Below, in pieces: positions 56,087-64,000 of a stretch of DNA of 64,000 nt. The stretch covers positions 62,001 to 126,000 of the forward strand of contig JASANG010001247.1 in the NCBI GenBank assembly GCA_030248215.1, written 5' to 3'. A model generated the notes under the pieces. The model made no database searches. It saw only the letters and a program-made list of their open reading frames with translations, and was not told the DNA's origin. Each line of letters opens with the position of its first letter. Within the stretch, counting starts at the first letter, position 1. The stretch comes from Enoplolaimus lenunculus (taxonomy: Eukaryota > Nematoda > Enoplea > Enoplida > Thoracostomopsidae). The position numbers were made by a program, and so were the translations under genes.

Positions 56087-59000
56087 AAAAGACCTTTGTT
56101 GCGTGAAAAAATGGATATGACGCTTCCTTGTATGCTCGATAAAGACCCGAAACAATTACTATCAAAGTTTAAGTTCAAACAAAACAATTCTCTTCGTAGT
56201 TCTACGGATAATATATTGTTACTAATCTTAAAATGACGCAAGAACTAGCTAGTGTAACACTCAGTGTGGTGGAAGACAACTATTCTGTAGGTCTCAAACT
56301 AAAGTTGGTACTTATAGCAGATGCTTGATCATATCCACTCTATTCGTTCAATGCAACGCTCTTGTTCTGTCCATTGAGCACTTTCACCTATTGACCATAT
56401 GAGATCGTTACGGGAAAAGTTTCAATTGACTCCTTAGCACCAGAATGAAAGAGGAATTTTAGTTGCTAATTTGTCTAAAAACCTTTTCAAAACAAAACGT
56501 GCTATCAGATCGCAGGAATATTTTAACGACCAGAAAGCGGAACTATACTGAACAGTTTAATCTTTACACAAATGAAACTAACGATAAATTCAATTCAATT
56601 ATACTTGAAAATAACCGTTTGTCCGATATCCACCTGCCCGTATCAGTATTAACCAGCCAATAAACATCGATAAAAATTAACACAGAAGTTAAAATTCGTA
56701 AGAAAATAGTAATAATAATCTTATAGCATCAGTATTGTCAAAAGGGTACAGCTTGCAAAACTATAGTTCCCCTTTTGTTCACATTTACGTTTAGGCTTAG
56801 TAAACGGCGCACCTATGCCTTAGTCTTTAACTTAGGCTATGACTAAGCTTTAGCCTTAATTGTGGGCCAAACAACCTACGAATCGGAGCAGTCGGCTGCG
56901 GTTGTACGTTTAAACAACGTTTGTGACGGCCATAAATTCGCACATTTTAGTACCCAATTTGACTCATTGAAAATAAAGCAGAGTATAGGTAGAGGGGTTA
57001 TAAAACCGTTTTGAAAATCATTTAAAAATCAGCATCAAATAAAATATAATCATTTTGTCGCGAAATTTTATGCAGTTCTAATGGGTGGTTTTGGGTTTGT
57101 CGTAAAATATCGAAGAATTTAAACGCCTGCAAATCGAATATTAATTATTGTAAACTGCAATTTGCATTTTATATCTTTTTGTTTTATGAAATTATGCATA
57201 TATTCATGGTAATCTACAAGACTAAGTCTTGAAAAGTTCAGTATTTCAAAATTCGTAACGCAAAAAGCTTCATAAACCGTTCGAGTTTACAGCTATAGTT
57301 CTAGAGCTTCCGCGAAACACACTTAGTTGCACGCATCTGCAACTGGACTAAGACTTATCCGGCCCTAGGCTAAATTGTTGACTGAGCCCCTCATAATTAA
57401 TTGAACGAAATTAAAAATTGCTCTTTGAAAAGTTGCAGTCCTTTGCAGATATATAAAACAAATCACAAACGATAGGTAATGCATACAGTCTTCAAATTCC
57501 GCTTATTTAAAAACGTAAATAGCACTAAGAATATTAGTGTTAAATAAAATTTCTGATATTGCATTGTCGGATCGTGTTTCTTACTGTGTTTAGCTACTGA
57601 ACGAATGGGAGTGTGAGACTGCCCGTGGCTAGTGATAGCATACTAGGGAAAAAGAGATTGCCAATTCGGGAATTCGATTGTTCGCCCAGTTAACTTAAAA
57701 ATTTAAGCGAGAGTCCAGTTTTAGATTGTTGTACGCTTCTTTTACTATGACAAATACCTTAATCCATTACAATTTAGGTATTATAAAAACTTCTGCAAGT
57801 ATAGAAACGTAAAGTTTTAGCTACAGTTTACAGTTTTTCCTTCCGTGGCTTAAGGTACCAAAGGGATTACGTGACAAAGTTTAACATCTCACGCCGATGC
57901 GCTAACATTTTAACGGCGACCCTATTATACTATTCTATCTTTTTGTAGCGTTGCGTTCAGTTGCAATATTCATTTGGCCCATGTTCCTTTTAAGGGCATC
58001 CAGTTTTCTGTAGGTGCTATAAAACAGAAGTGGCTTGTGGCTAAGATCAGGAATGGTAGTCTCGGTCTCAGTCTCGGCACGTCTCAGTATTTAGCAGATA
58101 TCGGTTTCTTGAGTCTCGGTGGTTTGGAACCGACACTAAAAAGTCGAGGATTCAGCAAATGGTGAATAAATTGTTTGAATTTTATAAATATATCCGACAA
58201 GTTAAAATACCGCAGCCGTAGCCACATCCGGGTATCCGGTGGCACCCTGGCGGGTAGCGTGCAGCTATGTCCACACGAACTAACTAACCAGCTAATATGT
58301 GCCAAACTTTGTATCTGGATTCAGTGCTGAAATACAGTTTGGCTTCCAGCTCGTTTTGCTCGAGGGGCGTCTTGTACTATTACACATTGTGCTTCTCGGT
58401 ACATGAGCTCCTAATAACCAAACAAACTCCAATCTTCTAAAGTATATGGGGTAGTCGGGAAGCCGCTCCCCCTACTCCCGTTTGCTTCCACGATTTTCAT
58501 ACGGTATATCCACAGCTGAACTCAGCGCCTGAACCACAGGACCCGCCGCTTAAATGTTGTCTTTCACGATTCCATGATACGCTATTTATTTATGTTTTCA
58601 ATTATCTGGACAAACTATAAAGTGAAGTTTGGCACAGATGTTGATAAAATAATATTTGTGGCTTCTCGCTCGTTTCGCTTGCAACATTTCTTTAACTAGT
58701 ACAAATATTCATTGTACACCATTCGAAATAGTTCACTAACTTGGTCCCAAAAACTTATGCGATCTTAATGAGAACACGAAAGGTTTGTGTTTGAGCTAAA
58801 CTCTGGTGAAGGAAGACTTATCTGCCCGACAATTGCGTTTGGTTTTCCACTCGCTTCGTTCGCGATGTTTTTTCACTGTTATAAATACAAAATTTGCCAC
58901 TCGCATCAGAAAGTTTTGGGATTCGCCGCTGACAGTGTGTGTACTGCGCGTTCAGTTTTAGTATATCTATTACATGTTAAAATTTGGAGGGGGCGCAAAA

Positions 59001-59304
59001 AATATAGTTGCCCCGCAGCGGACCTGTTCCCACCACGTCACTGACTGTCACTATTAAAAAAAGTTCATTCTAAACATTTTAGCGAACCAAACGTTATATA
59101 AGTAGTTCAAGCTAAACATTACATTGAACAAGTTTTCCTAGTCAAATATCGATTGTATATTCTTTTCAAATTTATCCTTTTGTTAAAATTCAGTAACGTT
59201 CCCTGCTTGTGACATCAAGTCTACTAAGCAAAAGCCTCAAAACTTCAACAGTAGCAAAATGACAACGAATAGCGATAAGTTATTAATATTCCAAGAACGC
59301 GTTA
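56087..59304. other. 5' flank of homeobox B and intergenic DNA
   Basis: No gene recognised. Promoter of gene B is expected near 56087-56500 but no clear element stands out. Degenerate GCTTAGG units occur near 56790-56860. Confidence 0.35.
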
Positions 59305-59605
59305 GGGTTGCGTCATACTTAAAGTGCGGTGCCGTCTGTCACCCGTCCGGAGTCGTCCGTCACCGTGCGTCACCCGTACGGCGCCGTCCATCCGCCACCG
59401 TTCGTACCATACGTTATCGTACGTGAGTTATTTGTGTACGATTTAGCATGGTGACGAATGGCGCCGTACGGGTGACGGACGTTGACGGACGGGGACGGAC
59501 GGGTGACGCACGGCGACGGACGACGCTGTACTGGTGGCGCACGATGACGAACGGCACCGTACGAGTGACGACGTGCCGAACGTCAACAAGAGTATAGCAC
59601 AACCC
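59305..59605. mobile_element. PIF/Harbinger-like GC-rich palindromic MITE
   Basis: GGGTTGCGTCATACT at the left and AGTATAGCACAACCC at the right, 301 bp, flanked by TTA on both sides. Inside, CACCCGTCCG/CGGACGGGTG and CCGTCACC/GGTGACGG units pair along the length, giving a hairpin with many CpG. Confidence 0.82.
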
Positions 59606-60704
59606 TTATAGTAAAAAATTCAAACTGCAACATTATCTTGGACAACCTTATGTGATAAAATTCCTTAGAATGGTTACTGTATATATAACCTAGTCAACTT
59701 TTTCCCGCTGGTACAAAGCAATTATTCAGCAATAACAAAATTGTTCAAAACATTTCAACCAATGTTACAACTTCCAAAACTTAAAATAGGTTTCAAAATA
59801 TAAGATATAATTTGAAATTTATTTTGCACCTCGTTCGTACTGCGACGCCGATAACAAATTTTGACTCAAAAGTAGTCGGAAACTGAGCGACTCTATAGTG
59901 TGTATTACTGGTCGCAGCGAGCTAAAAACGCAAACGAGAATGACGCGGCGTTGAGGTAGTGATTAGAAAACTAATTAAATTACCCAATTCAAAAATTTGG
60001 TAGGCAATTGTAAAATTTCTAATTTCAAAGTGCAAACGCACGACATTGTGCGGGCAGCAGCGAGCTCCTACATTCCTGCCACGACTCATTCAAGCAAAAG
60101 TAAACCGTAGAGTAACATTGTAATTTTGAGCGCTGTTTTAATGATACTTTTGACGCGTTTAATTTCAAAAGGAACAAAAAAGGAAGTTGTAGATAATTTG
60201 CCGAAATTTGATTGGTTAGCAAATTGTGAAAACGAAACGAATTTGACGTATACGCGTTTTGATTCGTTGAATGTGGTGTTCGTGACTTAAGAGAGGAAAT
60301 AAATGAAATCTCATTGGCTACTGTAAAGTTATTAGCGACAGTGGTTTTGTTGGAATCGCGATAATTCGTCGCGGACAACTGGTCGAGCGACATCTTGTAA
60401 TCCGTTGCCGTAGATTCAGATTTGCTGCAGTTTTAACGCGTAGCTCTGGTCACAAAATACATTCCCGAAATCAACGCGTTTTCATTGGTTGATAAGTGAT
60501 CAATTCAAGTGAATCGAGGTATACAAGGTTTTCGATTCGTTAATAACGTTTTTATTTGACTCCGGAAAAAAATAAAGAGTTCTTATTGGTTAAATTTAAT
60601 ACGACGCTCGCTTTATAGTACTTCTGTCGAGAGAATCTATAAGAGAACAAAACTCTTGAGGAAATTTGAGAAATTTCCGTTAAATGGTTTTAGATCGAAA
60701 AATA
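59606..60704. other. Intergenic with CCAAT-box cluster and one 122-codon frame
   Basis: A - strand frame 60393-60025 begins MSLDQLSATNYRDSNK and has no known domain. Around it ATTGG (inverted CCAAT) recurs at about 60210, 60313, 60485 and 60578. It could be a promoter/first-exon region, but no partner exon was found. Confidence 0.25.
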
Positions 60705-61154
60705 CTGTAGTAACCCGAATAAGAGGGGGTCCCCATTTTGAGTCTCAACCAATAGGAGTCCGTATCCCTAATATGAGTTCGTAGGCGTATAAAGTCACTA
60801 AACCATAATTAGAAGCCATAAATGTCAATTATACATAATTGCAGCGCATCCAGGACCAAATGAAATTGAGTTCGAAACTTTAAAGCGTACTTAAGTTTTA
60901 AAAGTACATTCCTAAGTATAATCTTGCATTATATATCGCACAAGTTTTTGATACAAGACAACTTTTAACTAAACGAATAGTTGGAACATTGAATGTATAT
61001 CAGTAACGAGGGTCGGGGGAGGTCGGGTTAAAAATAAATAACAGTCCGTAACCGAACAAGAGGAGGGGGTACTTTCTGTAGCAACCGTGACTTCAAACCT
61101 TTTTAATAAGTAGCTGAAAAAGTGGTTTACGGGTAGTTATTCGGGTCACTACAA
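60705..61154 (-). mobile_element. CTGTAGTGACC-family MITE, copy 4 (inverted)
   Basis: CTGTAGTAACCCGAATAAGA at the left and TTATTCGGGTCACTACA at the right. The body reads as the reverse complement of 11380-11805. Confidence 0.78.
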
Positions 61155-64000
61155 CACTAAATTGAAGCATATATACGAGCGTTGATTTTCTGTCAAGTTC
61201 GTACTAATCCTCTCTCACAACCAGCAGCCAAAAAGAAAATCAAAGTTTTCTGTCTTTTATTAGTCAAACGGCCCCCATGCAAGAACAGACTAACCGTATA
61301 GGCTATAACTAAACTAGCATATTGGCCCGTGGTAAATTGGACCCAGAATTTTGCTACACCTGAATCCATAGATTGCTACTACGGCACTTCAGTCGCCTCA
61401 ACATTGCATATACAATTGACAATCTGCTGTTACTTGAATGCAGTATATATATATTCAAAGTTTTACATCGCAGTTTTCTGACAGTCTGACTGCATCAAAG
61501 CAACTTGTACTGGCATCAGGGCCATAAAAGGCACCCACTGCTTCCATTTGGGAACCCCATCCCATATAAAAAGGGTCCTCCAAACTGGTCTGCTGGGTTT
61601 TCGCTCGCGAGTTTTCCTAAAATACTACACACCTTCGTTCTAATTTTTGAATGGCTTCAGAGGCGTTGGGATCTACAAAACGAAAAAATTAAGCTGCACA
61701 CGCTCGCGAGTTATGTGTATATATATGTATGTATATATACAAGAATTATACCTATTAAAACTTTAACGAAATGAAATTTTAAGGCCGGCGAAGTTATGGT
61801 CATGGGGTGTGTTGCATGCCTTGCCACATCGATACGAACATTCGAAGATTGTATCGGTCTTTGCCTAACATATGCGCCGTTCAGATGCGCTGAAACAAAA
61901 TATACAAACATCTTCTTGCTCGATGTTCAGTTCATTTTAAACATGGGTTCACTGCTCAGTTCCAATATTTTCAAAAGTTTTGTTGGAATTGTTATTTTCT
62001 GGCGGATGTCCTTGCATTGATACAACACGATCAAATTAAGGCATATTTTTCTGGAATTTTTTCTTTCAGGTCTGAAAATGGTAGTTTATGCAAAACCTAA
62101 ATCTTGGAAAGACAGTTCGAATAGCGAATACTCGGGCGTTCTCCCGGCTGAGGCAGTGGGGTACCGTGCCCCCCAAGTTTGGTTGGTGCCCCCAAAATTG
62201 ACTCGGTCTAATAGTAAACGATCTTGATGTAAAAGCGATTTATGCTATGAAGAATCGTGCGAAAAATCTTTTGCAAACTTTCGTAACACTCCGCATATGT
62301 TTGGTGGGAATTTGTGGCAGTTCCCGATAGACTCGGTGTGCATCTCATATTCAACATTTTAAGGATACCTAAAAATATTGTTTCTCCCCAAAAGCAAATT
62401 TTCGTTCATTTCAAGGTGCCACAGCAAAACTTTAGTCTACGGTCTGCAGAAACCTTAGTCCATCTCTGGCACCATGGGCACAACAAAAACAGCAACGTGA
62501 TTGGACCGACATGATAACTAGTGAATAATATACAGTAACCCACTGTTCAGAACATCCGTGGTAAATTAGTAGTTACGAACAATTTAATTTATAAAAATGT
62601 CTTTGTCTAAAGTTGAACTATACGGGCCGGTTGCCATGGGGGAGCCAGGGGTGGGCTTAGCCCACGCTGGAAAATTTTTTCCATCCTAGAAAATTTTCAA
62701 TTTTGCCTGCAAGTCATTACAAACACTTTAATACCCTTCCTGAAAAATTTTTTAGCCTCCTAACAAGGTGAGCTGGCTATAGGCTTGGAGCTATATTCAA
62801 TAATTCCGACACCGCCCCAAGATTATTTCAGTTACGCAAAAGTGTGAACGATTCCCTAACACCTCTTAAATATCGAACATAACCACAGTTTTTTAACGTA
62901 AGTGTTTATTTTCAATTTCAACTCAGGATTTATTTGAAACCTAGATTCAAAATTTTACTGGTTTGGATTTAAAATTTCGCAAAATTAGCACCCATCCCAA
63001 AAAAGTAACAGGTATGTTAACTTATAGTTGCTAGTTTTGCACACTCTGGCTGGTATGATTTGTTAACTTACAAATTTTGGCCACTTTCAAGCAAAACTCC
63101 TACATAATGAGTGCTATAGAAACAAGTTGTTAATCAAAGTAAAAATTTCTAAAATTGATGGCCAAACTCAATATTTAGACGAAAAGTATACACCTTACAA
63201 TTTTTTAAAATTTTAAAATTCTTATTTAAATACCGGGTGCTCCAAACATTTTGTTCCGGTTTAAATTTTAAATATGAACAATTTCTATTGATTTTTCAGT
63301 GTCACAGTTATGGTATTTAAATTGCACGACTTGTAAGACGAATCCCTTCAGTTATCACTCTATAGCGTTATTAAAATCGATAGGGCTTCGAAATTGCTTT
63401 CAATGCGCTTTTTGGTTCTGCAAACTGGCATAATGTATACGTTGACTGGTTTACATTTAAGATACTGATTGAAAATGATGGAAAACTGATTACAAAATTT
63501 TAAAAATTGCTCAGCTTCCACGGGAAAAAGGGATGGTAGCCGCTGCTCTTATTTTTTGTTTCAGTACCTTAAAGCGCTTCAAGTTCCAGTACCATTTGTC
63601 TATTATAACTTTAATACAGGTATGAATGTATTTACTTTATCCAAGATAATGCAGAGAATCTTCGCATGCTCAAAACAAATGGAACATGGCATGCGGCAGC
63701 GGTATACCCAAGCATATTTTTGTCACAACCCTTAAATATGTGATTTCGGAAGACTTTTACCTTTAAGTAAAAGTTACCTAGTGTAGCGCAGCGGGCGAAA
63801 AAATTGTTTTGATATTTACCAACCGGGCGGTTTACTCTAAGGCGTGTGATGACTTTGGCATCGTCATAATATTAATTTAAGTCACATTCAGTTTTATCTC
63901 GATAATTTCTGTTTGCAATTCAAATATTTTATATGCTTCAAAATCGATCTTAGCCTATGTCATGCAATAGTGGATGTTTAAATCTTTTTGTAAATTCTGT
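61155..64000. other. Right-hand intergenic region
   Basis: No supported gene. A - strand segment near 61900-61770 has ATHPMTITSP, faintly like a flavin-binding HPFT motif, but nothing extends it. A GGCCGTAGCC-type MITE sits at 62622-62788. Remaining DNA is AT-rich and featureless. Confidence 0.35.
62622..62788. mobile_element. GGCCGTAGCCAG-type MITE, copy at 62.6 kb
   Basis: It begins GGGCCGGTTGCCATGGGGGA and ends AGCTGGCTATAGGCTTGG. The inner GAAAATTTTTTCCATCC and AGAAAATTTTCAATTTTGCC match 2630-2792. Confidence 0.6.

Noticed and set aside
61711-61911. - strand HPMTITSP motif as a NADPH-oxidase-like exon
   Set aside because: Only a few residues match; no neighbouring exon or wider similarity was found.

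Overview
The window is nuclear DNA of an animal: AT-rich, with short exons bounded by GT..AG introns, long introns full of non-autonomous transposons, and proteins of metazoan families (polycystin channel, Golgi-type sulfotransferase, HOX-like homeodomain). It fits an invertebrate deuterostome, possibly a tunicate with an inflated genome, but nothing here fixes the species. No bacterial operon, CRISPR array or intact virus was seen.

I built the gene models by hand from splice sites, reading-phase agreement and protein motifs. In order: (1) + strand, about 2-12726, the last eight exons (454 residues) of a polycystin-family channel, 5' part outside the window. (2) - strand, 29425-16287, a complete 13-exon histidyl-tRNA synthetase (506 residues) with a mitochondrial-type leader, convergent with the polycystin. 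(3) + strand, 35540-41653, a complete 5-exon type II membrane sulfotransferase (345 residues). (4) + strand, 42147-42311, a possible 54-residue secreted peptide. (5) - strand, two tandem two-exon homeobox genes (50766-48459 and 56086-53835) with long polyglutamine regions. No gene is recognised from 56087 to the right edge.

Introns and intergenic DNA are mostly short inverted-repeat elements: hAT-like (8-bp target duplication CTTTTTAC), PIF/Harbinger-like (TTA duplications), a CTGTAGTGACC family with four copies, a CACTGCAA family with three, a GGCCGTAGCCAG family, tRNA-related repeats, LINE 3' ends, and one decayed Ty3/gypsy-type LTR element inside a synthetase intron.

The most unusual signal is the homeobox pair. 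Both paralogues carry a 62-residue homeodomain with two extra residues between helix 2 and helix 3, keep the recognition helix, and have a (GTT)n run right after the first-exon splice donor that stays open in frame as polyvaline if the intron is retained. Next is an 89-codon open frame directly after the synthetase stop codon.
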